From: Roseibacillus ishigakijimensis
Lineage (GTDB): Bacteria > Verrucomicrobiota > Verrucomicrobiia > Verrucomicrobiales > Akkermansiaceae
DNA: 64,000 nucleotides
Direction of reading: 5' to 3'
NCBI RefSeq assembly: GCF_016595415.1
Contig: NZ_JAENIO010000015.1
Location: forward strand, 1 to 64,000
The translations under genes were made by a program, and so were the position numbers. The notes under the pieces are model-generated. The model was not told the origin of the DNA. It worked only from the letters and a program-made list of their open reading frames with translations, and did not search any database. Below, piece by piece: positions 54,421 through 63,153 of this stretch. Position 1 is the first letter of the stretch. Each line of letters opens with the position of its first letter.

Positions 54421-55281
54421 TCACGGCCGCGAAGCGTCCTTCATGGCAAGGAGTTGAGAGACAGTCACGAAGCGATAACCCTTGGCCAGAAGAGCATCGA
54501 TCGTGGAAGGCATCGCATCGACGGTCGTGGAGTGCAGATCGTGAGCGAGCACGATGGAACCCGACTTGGTGCCATTGAGGATGCGGGAGCGCACCACCGA
54601 GGTGCCCGGCCGCTTCCAATCCAAGGGATCGACATCCCAGAGAATGGTGGGATAGCCGTAAGCCCGATGAATCATCTGGCGCTGGGTCGTCTTCAACGAG
54701 CCGTAGGGCGGCCGCATGGTGCGGGGACGCACCCCGGCCGCGCTGATGATGGCTTCCCGGGTACTGTCGAGCTCTTGCCGCACCTTGGCATCGCTCAAGT
54801 TGGCCAGATTGGGGTGATTCCAAGTGTGATTCCCAAGCTCGTGCCCCTCGGCATGGATGCGGCGCACGATGTCAGGGTAGAGCTTCACGCTTTTCCCAAT
54901 CACATAAAAGGTGGCCTTCACGTTGCGTTGACGCAAAATATCAAGCAGCCGGGGGGTATTCTTGGGATGAGGACCATCATCGAAGGTCAAGGCGATGAAG
55001 TTGCCATTGTTCGCCACATTGGTGAACGTCACCCCGGCATTGGGAGAGAAATTGGAAGGTAAGGACAGGGTGGGATTGCGCGCTGCGGCCGAGGCATAGG
55101 GCGGAGTCTGATAAGCCCCGTTGGGTTTCATCAAGACCTGTGGCGGATTGCTCACTGCGGCCTTTCGATCCGCTTGCGCGGTTTTGTCAGCCGAGCACGC
55201 CGCGAGGGTCAAAACTCCGCTGAAAAGAAGAAAAAATCGTTTCAAGAGGGAGGGAAGGTTGGGATTGAGATTGGAGGTCAC
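54421..55281 (-). CDS. Polysaccharide deacetylase lipoprotein (NodB domain)
   Basis: A 286-residue outer-envelope lipoprotein: hydrophobic signal with lipobox LAAC (Cys about 29), then a NodB homology domain. Motifs: TFDDGPH (metal Asp), HTWNHPN (His pair), RPPYG (Arg/Pro), and a later WDVDPLDW and HDLH. CE4 family members remove N- or O-acetyl groups from peptidoglycan or surface polysaccharide. Start is GTG at 55281; no ATG fits. Ten bases separate it from the dynamin-like gene, so the two may be co-transcribed. Confidence 0.9.
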   Translation of the reverse strand: MTSNLNPNLPSLLKRFFLLFSGVLTLAACSADKTAQADRKAAVSNPPQVLMKPNGAYQTPPYASAAARNPTLSLPSNFSPNAGVTFTNVANNGNFIALTFDDGPHPKNTPRLLDILRQRNVKATFYVIGKSVKLYPDIVRRIHAEGHELGNHTWNHPNLANLSDAKVRQELDSTREAIISAAGVRPRTMRPPYGSLKTTQRQMIHRAYGYPTILWDVDPLDWKRPGTSVVRSRILNGTKSGSIVLAHDLHSTTVDAMPSTIDALLAKGYRFVTVSQLLAMKDASRP

Positions 55282-55366
55282 CGTTGCCGTTTTCTACTGA
55301 CTCCCTTCCATGATGTCACGCGCTCATTTCGCACAGAAAGCAAGTTGCCGCCCCTCCCCAGTCCCC

Positions 55367-56308
55367 TTAGTCGCGGCGCGCCTGGCCGGCGACGGCGAAG
55401 TGGACGGTGGTGACCAGTTTGTCATCCGCCGTGGTGCCGGGATCGCTGTTGTAAATTTCGAAGGGATGAATCCCGCGAGCACACTTCCATTGCCGGGCCC
55501 GCACCCGGGCGACAGCCGCTGCCCAGGCATTGCCCAAATGTTGATAAGAGCCCGTGTGGCGAATTTTCTGCACGCGGCAAGCGGGGATTTTTTCCGAAAC
55601 CAGATCCTCCGGCAGCCAGCCGGGCACTTTTTCGACCGGGAAGCCCAGGGTGAATCGAGTGATGCCCTGCGTGGGTGACCACTTGTGATAAATGGCCAAG
55701 GGCGGTCCCTTGGGCGTGATGTGCTGGTCCTGCACCCACTTCTCCATGCGGTGAAGATCCATCTCCATTTTCTCGGCCACATCGGCGATGCGACAAGTGG
55801 TATTCACTCCCACATAGGAGAAACCGGCGAAATCCTCCTCTCCCAGGAGCTCAACCTTGGAAGGCACTTCTCCCTTCTGGATCAGGTCCTTGAGCATGGC
55901 GAGCCCCCGCTTGTAGTCGAGAGCGATATTGGCCACCATCATGTCGCGCAGGAAGAAAAGGTAGAAGGGCAACTTGCCGTGCATCTTCCACATCACCCGC
56001 GTGCGATCTCCTTCGCGACCAAAGTCGAAACGCACCCGGGAGACAGACTTCCAAGGCGAGGTGAGAGTCAATTCCAGCTCGATAAACTCGTTTTCGCGCT
56101 CGCTGGTGACTTCGATTTTTCCTCCGCCGATGACCTCACCATCCCAAGCATAACCTTTTCCCTCCGGAAAAAAATCCAAGGGACAATCACGCTCGGCATA
56201 AAGCCAAGGGGACCACCGGGGCCAGGTTTTGAAGTCCCGCACGGTGGCGAAAACTTTTTCCGCCGGCTCACCGATGAGAATGGACCGCTCGACCTCGAAG
56301 TTGCTCAT
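55367..56308 (-). CDS. SRPBCC protein with GyrI-like C-terminal domain
   Basis: A 313-residue protein. Residues 1-150 are a START/SRPBCC fold (SNFEVERSILIGEPAEKVFATVRDF, WSPW, then strands). Residues 155-313 resemble a GyrI-like/AraC-effector-binding domain (THTGSYQHLG-like RHTGSYQHLGNAW near 255). Such fusions bind small hydrophobic or aromatic ligands; no ligand is known here. The neighbours do not suggest a role. Confidence 0.8.
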   Translation of the reverse strand: MSNFEVERSILIGEPAEKVFATVRDFKTWPRWSPWLYAERDCPLDFFPEGKGYAWDGEVIGGGKIEVTSERENEFIELELTLTSPWKSVSRVRFDFGREGDRTRVMWKMHGKLPFYLFFLRDMMVANIALDYKRGLAMLKDLIQKGEVPSKVELLGEEDFAGFSYVGVNTTCRIADVAEKMEMDLHRMEKWVQDQHITPKGPPLAIYHKWSPTQGITRFTLGFPVEKVPGWLPEDLVSEKIPACRVQKIRHTGSYQHLGNAWAAAVARVRARQWKCARGIHPFEIYNSDPGTTADDKLVTTVHFAVAGQARRD

Positions 56309-56388
56309 GGGCGGGAAGCTGTCAGGGCATCAGGAGAGAAACAAGACCTACTCGCGACCTCAGGAACTTTTCTCTTCATCGGAAGTCA

Positions 56389-57831
56389 TCACGAGCTCGC
56401 GAGAGCCTCAAGCAGCTTAGGGTGAATTCCTCCGAAGCCGCCATTGCTGAGCACGGCCACCAAATCGCCCTCGCGGGCTTCTGCCACCGTCCAGGCCACG
56501 ATATCCTCGACATTGGAAATGCTGCGGGCATCCCCTCCGGCGGCGTTGATATCGGCAATCAACTGCGGGACATCGAGCAGGGCCTCCTGCGCAATCTGCC
56601 CCACCTCGAGCACCGGGGGGACCACGGCCAGATCCGCTTTCGCCAAGGCGCCCGCGAGGTTCCCCTTGTGGGCCTCCTGACGCATGGTGTTGGAGCGCGG
56701 CTCAAGAATCACCAGCAAGCGTCTTCCGGGGTAACCCTGACGCAGGCCATCGATGACCTGCTCCACGGCGGTGGGATGGTGGGCAAAGTCGTCAATGACG
56801 GTGACCCCCCGCACCTCGCCGCGCACTTCCTGGCGGCGCTTGATGCCAGCAAAAGAAGCTAGTCCCTCGCGAATCTCCTCCTCGCTCAAGCCCGCCTGCC
56901 GCGCCACGCAAACGGCCATCGCGGCATTGCGCACATTGAACTCACCCGTCATGGGCAGGAAAAAGGACTCGCCATTGAGCTGGAAAGAAGTTCCGCCATC
57001 CGCACCGGTGATCTCGCTGATGCGGACCTGGCAGTTTTCCCCCATCCCGACCAACTGAATGGGGCAAGGGGCGGCCTCCACCAAGGTCAGGGAGTTGGCG
57101 CAATCGCCATTGAGAAAGGCCACGCCATTACCCGGCACGATGCGCAGGAGTCGGGAAAAAGTGAGCAACACCGCATCGAGGTCGGCATAGATGTCGGCGT
57201 GATCGAACTCGATATTGTTGATCACCGCTACCTCGGGCAAGTAGTGGAGAAACTTGGAGCGCTTGTCAAAAAAGGCAGTGTCGTATTCATCGCCCTCCAG
57301 CACCACGAATTCAGAATCGGTGAACTCCGCGCCGCGCTCGAAGTTCTTGGGCACGCCCCCGATCATGTGGCTGGGATTGCGCCCCGCCGCCTTCAGGAGC
57401 CAGGCCACCAGCGAACTGGTGGTGGTCTTGCCATGGGTGCCGGCGATGACGAGATTGCGCTTTCCCCGGAGGAAATGCTCTTTCAAGACCTCGGGCAGTG
57501 ATTGGTAAAGCAGCTTGCGGTCAAGAACTTCCTCCGCCTCTTCATTGCCCCGGCTCACCGCGTTGCCCACGATGATGGTATCGGCGCTGGCGGGGATGTT
57601 CTCACGCCGGTAGCCCTCGAAAAGCTCGATGCCCTCGCTCTCGAGAAAGGTGGACATGGGCGGATAGACATTGGCATCGGAGCCGGTGACCTCGAATCCC
57701 GCGCGCTTCATCGCCGCCGCCACCGAGCCCATCGCCGTCCCGCAAATACCAATAAAGTGAAAGTGCCTCACGGCTGTAGCCAAGCGGATTGTGGGCACGG
57801 GGAAAAGCCCGCGCCCAAAAATCAGCGTCAT
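56389..57831 (-). CDS. mpl: UDP-N-acetylmuramate:L-alanyl-gamma-D-glutamyl-meso-diaminopimelate ligase (Mpl)
   Basis: A 480-residue Mur-family ligase. The N-terminal HFIGICGTAMGSVA is the characteristic Mpl form of the Mur dinucleotide-like motif, with GTHGKTTT (P-loop) around 132-139, VVLEGDEYDTAF, and HHPTAVEQVI. It recycles the tripeptide of peptidoglycan by adding it back to UDP-MurNAc. The ATG at 57831 is used; a GTG at 57771 (VRHFHF) would match homologous N-termini better and lacks the 20 extra residues. Its presence implies meso-DAP peptidoglycan and a recycling pathway. Confidence 0.93.
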   Translation of the reverse strand: MTLIFGRGLFPVPTIRLATAVRHFHFIGICGTAMGSVAAAMKRAGFEVTGSDANVYPPMSTFLESEGIELFEGYRRENIPASADTIIVGNAVSRGNEEAEEVLDRKLLYQSLPEVLKEHFLRGKRNLVIAGTHGKTTTSSLVAWLLKAAGRNPSHMIGGVPKNFERGAEFTDSEFVVLEGDEYDTAFFDKRSKFLHYLPEVAVINNIEFDHADIYADLDAVLLTFSRLLRIVPGNGVAFLNGDCANSLTLVEAAPCPIQLVGMGENCQVRISEITGADGGTSFQLNGESFFLPMTGEFNVRNAAMAVCVARQAGLSEEEIREGLASFAGIKRRQEVRGEVRGVTVIDDFAHHPTAVEQVIDGLRQGYPGRRLLVILEPRSNTMRQEAHKGNLAGALAKADLAVVPPVLEVGQIAQEALLDVPQLIADINAAGGDARSISNVEDIVAWTVAEAREGDLVAVLSNGGFGGIHPKLLEALASS

Positions 57832-57936
57832 CCCCCACCCTTGGCCCCTTCAACGCAAGCCCTCTCGGCATGTCCGCTGCCCTCCAACCCCCAAGCGACG
57901 GTGGAGCGTAGACACAACCCCGCAAGAAACCACCCC

Positions 57937-58050
57937 GTCCCGATGCCGGAGAAACCGCGTCCCGATGCCGGAGGCATCTCAGCTAGTAGCCGGCGGTTGA
58001 GCGCAGCGACACCACCGGAAAGGCCTTTATTGAGCATCCCGGAGGGATGC
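57937..58050. repeat. Left flank of the RAYT transposase: REP units and inverted repeat
   Basis: Two direct copies of a CGTCCCGATGCCGGAG word begin at 57937 and 57960. The 57-base block 57963-58019 is the inverted partner of 58560-58616 (53 of 57 bases alike by eye). It contains a hairpin with arms CCGGCGGT and ACCACCGG. A separate hairpin GCATCCC-GGA-GGGATGC sits at 58034-58050. Confidence 0.85.
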
Positions 58051-58062
58051 CAGCGTCCTTCG

Positions 58063-58503
58063 TCAATCCAGATATTGTGGGTCGTAACTCACCCCGGATT
58101 TTTCTAGAAATTCGACCAACTCCTCGCGAAACGATCTCGACCGATGGTGCTCTTCCTGCCTCGCAATGTAAGCACGCACAGCTTCAAGATTGGACGCGCT
58201 CACCGTGAGGGCAGCATATCCATCCTGCCACGAAAACGCGGGATTCTTCCCTTTCACCCAGCGAGAAGACGACTTCTTCAACTCGCGCATGAAATCAGCC
58301 AAACAGAGCGTGGCTTTAAGCGAAACCAAGAGGTGGACATGATCCGCGACTCCTCCTACCGCCAGAGATTTTCCTCCGAGTCCATTGACGACTCCCCCAA
58401 GATAATCATGGAGGTCACTGCGCCAATCTCCATGCAAAAGCTTCTCCCGATTCTTGGTAGAAAACACGAGATGATAGAGCAGGGAAGTGTAGGTCGAAGA
58501 CAT
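58063..58503 (-). CDS. REP-associated tyrosine transposase (RAYT, Y1_Tnp/IS200-like)
   Basis: A 146-residue Y1-type single-strand transposase. The HUH motif is VADHVHLLVS with H55 and H57; the catalytic tyrosine is Y112 in VRAYIARQEEHH, the typical RAYT pattern. The ATG at 58503 (MSSTYTS) is preferred because homology starts there; the longer frame adds 17 residues. No second accessory gene (tnpB) is next to it, as expected for RAYT proteins, which mobilise REP/BIME elements. The gene is enclosed by near-perfect inverted repeats. By family knowledge RAYTs cut single-stranded REP DNA. Confidence 0.9.
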   Translation of the reverse strand: MSSTYTSLLYHLVFSTKNREKLLHGDWRSDLHDYLGGVVNGLGGKSLAVGGVADHVHLLVSLKATLCLADFMRELKKSSSRWVKGKNPAFSWQDGYAALTVSASNLEAVRAYIARQEEHHRSRSFREELVEFLEKSGVSYDPQYLD

Positions 58504-58523
58504 GAGGCACGGTTCTTCAGCTG

Positions 58524-58616
58524 GCACCCCTCCGGGGTGCTTGTTCTCCCTCATCAGGATCCGTTGGTGTCGCTTCGCTCAACCAACGGCTACTAGCTGA
58601 GATGCCTCCGGCATCG
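58524..58616. repeat. Right flank of the RAYT transposase: REP hairpin and inverted repeat
   Basis: Hairpin GCACCCC-TCC-GGGGTGC at 58524-58540, overlapping the upstream sequence of the transposase, then the 57-base inverted partner 58560-58616 of the left flank. Where the left hairpin has ..GGCGG../..CCACC.. the right has ..CCAAC.. on both arms, so the stem is preserved by paired changes. Confidence 0.85.
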
Positions 58617-58763
58617 CAAAAGGGCTCCCATGGTCGTTGATTGGCTCAGCACCCTCGCCCTTATCCAATCAGAGACCTAACAAATTGAAAGAGAAAAAAT
58701 TCCCAACCAAAAAGCAGTATGAAATGGCACCACCCCGGAGTGCTGGTGCGCGTTTCACAGAAC

Positions 58764-58826
58764 CCAGTGGTTGAGCGCAGCGACACCACCGGAAAGGCCG
58801 CATCCCGTCCCAATGCCGGAGGCATT
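58764..58826. repeat. Solo REP unit copy
   Basis: A third copy of the repeat: 58769-58799 is identical over 31 bases to 57995-58025, followed by CGTCCCAATGCCGGAGGCATT as in the left flank. Just before it, 58726-58749 holds a degenerate GCACCA...TGGTGC hairpin. The rest of 58617-58883 has no gene that I can support. Confidence 0.75.
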
Positions 58827-58883
58827 AAGACAGGCCACCCTCGTTGAGGCGGAATCCCCTCAAGGCCCGCAGGAACTCTACCC

Positions 58884-60500
58884 TTACTCGGCGGTCACCG
58901 CGGCGCGATCGTCATCGAGCCCACTCTTCTCCAGGAAGTAGTCATAGCCCCCGGCATAGCGAGTGAGGGTGCCGTTGTTGACGTGCAAGGTGGTCTCCGC
59001 CAGCGAGCGGATGAAGTGCACATCGTGGGAAATGAAGACCAGGGTGCCGGTGTAATTCTTCAATCCCTGCACCAGCGCATCGATGGAATTGATATCGAGG
59101 TGAGTTGTGGGCTCGTCCATCAAGAGCAAATTGGGCGGATCGACCAGGAACTTGACCAGATTCAGGCGCGACTTCTCGCCCCCGGAGAGAACCCGCACCC
59201 GCTTGTCGACATCGGCCCGGCGGAAGAGGAAGGAGCCCAACACGGCACGCACTTCGTCTTCTGCCAAGGTGGTGTTGGCTCCCATCACTTCATCGAGCAC
59301 GGTGTTGTCCTCATTCAAGGAGTCCACCCGGTGCTGGGAGAAGTAGCCCATCTTGGTGAGGTAGCCAATCTTGCGCTCCCCGCCCGCGAGGTCGAGGTGC
59401 CCGGCGATGATTTTCAGCAGAGTCGACTTACCCGCCCCATTGGGACCCACGAGCACGATTTTTTCGCCTTTTTCCAAGACCAAATCGAGACCGTCGTAGA
59501 TGACCTTGTCGCCGTAGGCCTGCTTGACCTTCTCCAGCTCCACGAGCTTCTGGTTCGGCCGCGGCGGCTCGGGAAAATTGAATTTGAACACTTTGCGCGG
59601 AGCCCGGGGCTTCTGCATCTTGTCCTTCATCTTATCAAGCTGCTTCATGCGGTCCTGCACCTGCGAGGCCTTGGAGCCGACATTGCGGAAGCGGTCGATG
59701 AACTCCTGCACCCGGTCCATCTCCTTCTTGTGATTGCGCCAGGCCTGCATCTTCTGCTCGTAGCGTTCCTTGCGCTGCTTTTGATAAGAAGAATAATTGC
59801 CGGTGTAGCTGACTAGCTCCATGGCTTCGGGGTCGATCTCGACCACTTGCTCCACGAGCCCGTCCATGAAGTCGCGGTCGTGGGAAATCATTAGAATCGC
59901 ACCGGGATAGTTGCTCAAGTAACGCTGGAACCAGAGCAAGGACATGAGGTCGAGGTGGTTGGTGGGCTCGTCCATCATGAGGAGGTCGGGCTCCATCACG
60001 AGGAGGCGCGCGATGTGGGCCCGCATGACCCAACCGCCGGAGAATTCCCGCGCAGGCTTCTCGAAGTCCTCTTGCTTGAAGCCGAGACCGGCGAGGATCT
60101 TCTTCGCCTTGGGCTCCAAGGCATAGCCATTGAGCTCGTTGAAACGGTCCTGGGCCTTGGCGAACTCCGGGGTATCGAGCTTGCCCGAGCTCTCGCCCTC
60201 GCGGATAGCGCGCAAAATGGAGACCATCTCATCATCGATCCCCATCGCAATCTCAAGCACGGTCTCATCGGTCGGATCGCCCGCTTCCTGGGCGAGAAAG
60301 CCCATAATGGCGTATTCGTCGCGATCCACGGTGCCCTCGTCCATCGGTTCTTCGTCGAGGATGATCTTGAAGAGGGTGGACTTGCCCGCGCCATTGGGAC
60401 CGACCAGGGCCACGCGTTCGCCCCAGTTCACGGTCAGATTGGCTTCGCGAAAGAGCGTGCGCCCGCCCATGGCCTTGGTGAGATTCTTGATGGTCAGCAT
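58884..60500 (-). CDS. ABC-F family ATP-binding protein (EttA/YbiT-like)
   Basis: A 538-residue protein with two ABC domains and no membrane segments. First Walker A GPNGAGKST at about 34-42; its signature region reads FSGGW; second half with GPNGAGKST again and LSGGEKSRLN and MDEPTTHLD. The inter-domain linker is the charged helical P-site tRNA interaction motif typical of ABC-F translation factors. Start at ATG 60500 (MLTIKN), since the frame upstream to 60686 reads through non-homologous sequence. ABC-F proteins regulate ribosome activity or give antibiotic protection; which applies is not evident. Confidence 0.93.
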   Translation of the reverse strand: MLTIKNLTKAMGGRTLFREANLTVNWGERVALVGPNGAGKSTLFKIILDEEPMDEGTVDRDEYAIMGFLAQEAGDPTDETVLEIAMGIDDEMVSILRAIREGESSGKLDTPEFAKAQDRFNELNGYALEPKAKKILAGLGFKQEDFEKPAREFSGGWVMRAHIARLLVMEPDLLMMDEPTNHLDLMSLLWFQRYLSNYPGAILMISHDRDFMDGLVEQVVEIDPEAMELVSYTGNYSSYQKQRKERYEQKMQAWRNHKKEMDRVQEFIDRFRNVGSKASQVQDRMKQLDKMKDKMQKPRAPRKVFKFNFPEPPRPNQKLVELEKVKQAYGDKVIYDGLDLVLEKGEKIVLVGPNGAGKSTLLKIIAGHLDLAGGERKIGYLTKMGYFSQHRVDSLNEDNTVLDEVMGANTTLAEDEVRAVLGSFLFRRADVDKRVRVLSGGEKSRLNLVKFLVDPPNLLLMDEPTTHLDINSIDALVQGLKNYTGTLVFISHDVHFIRSLAETTLHVNNGTLTRYAGGYDYFLEKSGLDDDRAAVTAE

Positions 60501-60567
60501 TTGCGGGCGCAACCATGCGAATCTTTCCCCACCTTTCAACCCTTGATTCGTCTTTTGGATGGGAAAA

Positions 60568-62268
60568 TCACTTTCCCTTTGAAAAGCTGAAGGACTTTGT
60601 CTCTGGCTGGGAAGAGAGAACAAGATTGCCTTTTCCCATTCGATAACGGCGGCGAAGCCACCAGCAAGAGCCATGAACCACAGCAATTATCGCCGAGGCA
60701 ACAAGCAGACACCAACTCCCGTCCATCCGCCCTTGCAGCCAGCGCGTCGCGTTCAACAAGAAGAGCAGAAGGAGGGCCCAAGTCATGAGGAAGTAGCCCC
60801 ACTTAGCAGTATGGCTTTTGATTCGATCCCGGGGTGAATCCGGGAAGGTCTCGCAATTCAACCAGAGATTGAAAGTCCAAATAATCTGAGGACGGACCAG
60901 CGCCCACGACAACAAGACGACGAGAAACAGTTCCAACCACCCGTCGCCCCAGCGAAAAATGCCGAAAGCACTCACAAAACCCAAGGTCAGAACCTGAGGC
61001 ACAAGGAACAGAGCAAACCGGAAGTAATACTCCTTGAGGAACATGCGGAAGATTTTCTTCTCCGAGATCGGAAAGAGCGCCAGTAAAGTCACCTCTCTCA
61101 TCCCCCCGGCAGAAAGCCTGCGGAAGGCCATCTGACACACCCCAGAAGGACTCGAACCGTTCATCATGCACAAAGTGATCCACCAAGAACTAGAAAAAGA
61201 AAAATCCCGCATCGAAAAATAGTCATAGTCTCCAATAAAGTCGGTCATTGAAAGTCCCCGAACCGCCGCAGCCAACCACAACCCACCAATCACCAGAGCG
61301 AAGAAAAGAGAGCAGACGAAGGCGCCCGACAACGGTCGAAACCAAAGAACCTCCCCGAGTTCCCGTTCCTCTTTCGAAAGGACCAGATTCAACGGGCGCG
61401 AACCCCAGCTGGGCTTCGGCCCTTGTCTGTTCAGTCCCACTGCTGTAGCGGCTTTCTCACCGACCGCTTCTTCCCGAGCTCCTGCGGCGGCCAGCCCAGT
61501 CCAAGTATCGAGCAGACGAAAATTCCTTTTCATTCGTCCCCAGAGAAGCACGGTGCCCACAACGACTAGAAGAGACAAGAACGGCCCCAAGAGCCCTGCC
61601 TCCAGCCACCGGGACGGTGCAAAGGCAAGTAAGCGTGACAACCAAACAGACTCATCCCAATCGCGCCAAGGATCGGCGAGTTGCAAAATCGGCAAAAAGA
61701 AAGACAACACCCCCAAGAGAAGTCCTATCCTGAGCCAAGGAATCCGACTGAGCCCCTTGCGCAAAAACTGCCAGGAGATTCCGAGCAAGGGCCACAGGAG
61801 CCAGCCCAATCCGCGAAGCCAAGCTTGCCCAAAAGACATCGGGCTGGAGACGAAGAGCAAGACCGCCAACAGAACAAAGCCAACCAGAAAGAGAGGCACT
61901 TTCCAAAACGAATACTTCCAGACTGCGCGATCACTGACGGGCAGTTGAGAAAGCACCTGCCCATGACGAGGAATGAGCAAATGCGAACCGACTAAATGGG
62001 AAGCTATCCCCGCCCCCACCAGTCCGACCGCCAAAAGGCGCAGGCTCCCGATGGCTTCTCCTGACTCCAAAAAAACCAGCAGACTAAAGAAAAAGAGAGC
62101 AAGAACCCCGGTTCCGTAGAGCGGGACACGCAACAAGAGGCCAAGCCGTCTTCGATACCGGAGCCACAGACCTCCCTCGGCAGGCACTCCCCGAGCCTGC
62201 TGGAGAGCGGCTTGGCGAAACCTCGCCTCGTGCTCTCTATTGCGAAATTGAAACGGCCCCCAGTTCAT
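60568..62268 (-). CDS. ABC transporter permease-like membrane protein
   Basis: A 566-residue protein with a soluble basic N-terminus (about 1-45) and about 11-12 hydrophobic segments. It lacks a recognisable domain name but is located 20 bases downstream of an ABC ATPase gene, so it is most likely the membrane part of that transporter, resembling the multi-helix permeases of ABC-2 type exporters. Substrate unknown. Its last residues are charged and rich in Ser/Lys. Confidence 0.65.
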   Translation of the reverse strand: MNWGPFQFRNREHEARFRQAALQQARGVPAEGGLWLRYRRRLGLLLRVPLYGTGVLALFFFSLLVFLESGEAIGSLRLLAVGLVGAGIASHLVGSHLLIPRHGQVLSQLPVSDRAVWKYSFWKVPLFLVGFVLLAVLLFVSSPMSFGQAWLRGLGWLLWPLLGISWQFLRKGLSRIPWLRIGLLLGVLSFFLPILQLADPWRDWDESVWLSRLLAFAPSRWLEAGLLGPFLSLLVVVGTVLLWGRMKRNFRLLDTWTGLAAAGAREEAVGEKAATAVGLNRQGPKPSWGSRPLNLVLSKEERELGEVLWFRPLSGAFVCSLFFALVIGGLWLAAAVRGLSMTDFIGDYDYFSMRDFSFSSSWWITLCMMNGSSPSGVCQMAFRRLSAGGMREVTLLALFPISEKKIFRMFLKEYYFRFALFLVPQVLTLGFVSAFGIFRWGDGWLELFLVVLLSWALVRPQIIWTFNLWLNCETFPDSPRDRIKSHTAKWGYFLMTWALLLLFLLNATRWLQGRMDGSWCLLVASAIIAVVHGSCWWLRRRYRMGKGNLVLSSQPETKSFSFSKGK

Positions 62269-62288
62269 TTTCTCCTCTCTTTGTGATT

Positions 62289-63008
62289 TCAGAAATCCAT
62301 CAGATTGCGCAAGTGAGGATCCCCCGCCCGGGCCTTTTCTTCCAACTCGGGCACAGCGCCATCATGGAGCACCACCCCACCCGCCACCACCGTTACCCGC
62401 GGGGCAAAGTCCCGCACCATCTCGATCAGTTGGGTCGAAAAAACGACTAAAGCGCCCTCCGCCAGCCCTTCCCGGATCAGCTGACGCAGGGTGCGCAGGC
62501 CTTGAGCATCCATGCCGGATGCAAAAGGCTCGTCGAGGAGCCAAATGGGTGGGCGCAAAGTCGCCAGAATGACCAGCGCGACTTTGTAGCGCTGGCCGCG
62601 AGAGAGTTGCGCGACCGGCTTTTCCCGCAGGGCAAGAATCCCAAACCGCTCCATCCACTCCGCAGCCTCCTCTTCTAGACCCCGGCGAAACACCTGCCAG
62701 AGCCGGGCCATGGTCGCGAGGTTAACAAGGGCATTTTCCTCCGGGAATAGCGCTGGTTCGTCTCCGAGAAAGTAAAGCTGCCGTCGCAGGGCCAGATCCT
62801 CACGAGTGAAGCGTTGACCGTCGATGCGCACTTCACCCGACTCGGGCCCGACCAACCCCGCCAGCACGCGAAGCATGGTCGTCTTGCCTGCACCATTGAC
62901 TCCCATCAGCGCGACCAGTTCGCCCTCCGTCCCCTGCCAATTCACCCCGCTCAAGACGTCCTGCTTGCCAAAGCGCTTCCAGACCTCACACAATTCCACT
63001 CGAGCCAT
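62289..63008 (-). CDS. ABC transporter ATP-binding protein
   Basis: A 239-residue ABC ATPase. Walker A GVNGAGKTT near 36-44, signature QLSRGQRYKVAL near 133-144 (SRGQ rather than SGGQ), Walker B WLLDEPFASGMD. The domain order matches ABC-2 exporters. The ATG at 63008 has GAGGAA directly before it; an upstream TTG would add 12 residues and is less likely. Followed by the permease gene after 20 bases, forming a two-gene operon. Confidence 0.88.
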   Translation of the reverse strand: MARVELCEVWKRFGKQDVLSGVNWQGTEGELVALMGVNGAGKTTMLRVLAGLVGPESGEVRIDGQRFTREDLALRRQLYFLGDEPALFPEENALVNLATMARLWQVFRRGLEEEAAEWMERFGILALREKPVAQLSRGQRYKVALVILATLRPPIWLLDEPFASGMDAQGLRTLRQLIREGLAEGALVVFSTQLIEMVRDFAPRVTVVAGGVVLHDGAVPELEEKARAGDPHLRNLMDF

Positions 63009-63092
63009 TTCCTCAAGAACTGCCCGAATCCCTTCCTCCCGCAAAGCAAAAATATTTTGACCGCTCCTTTCAGCCTCGCCCCACTCCTGAAA

Positions 63093-63108
63093 AGTTGACT
63101 CGTCAACT
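63093..63108. promoter_or_regulatory. Palindrome upstream of the sulfatase gene
   Basis: AGTTGAC-TC-GTCAACT is a perfect seven-base-arm inverted repeat 46 bases before the sulfatase ATG. It may be an operator, or coincidental. Confidence 0.35.
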
Positions 63109-63153
63109 CACTCCACTTTGCAAGGGGCGCTTACCTGCCGCGTAAAAGCCTTC

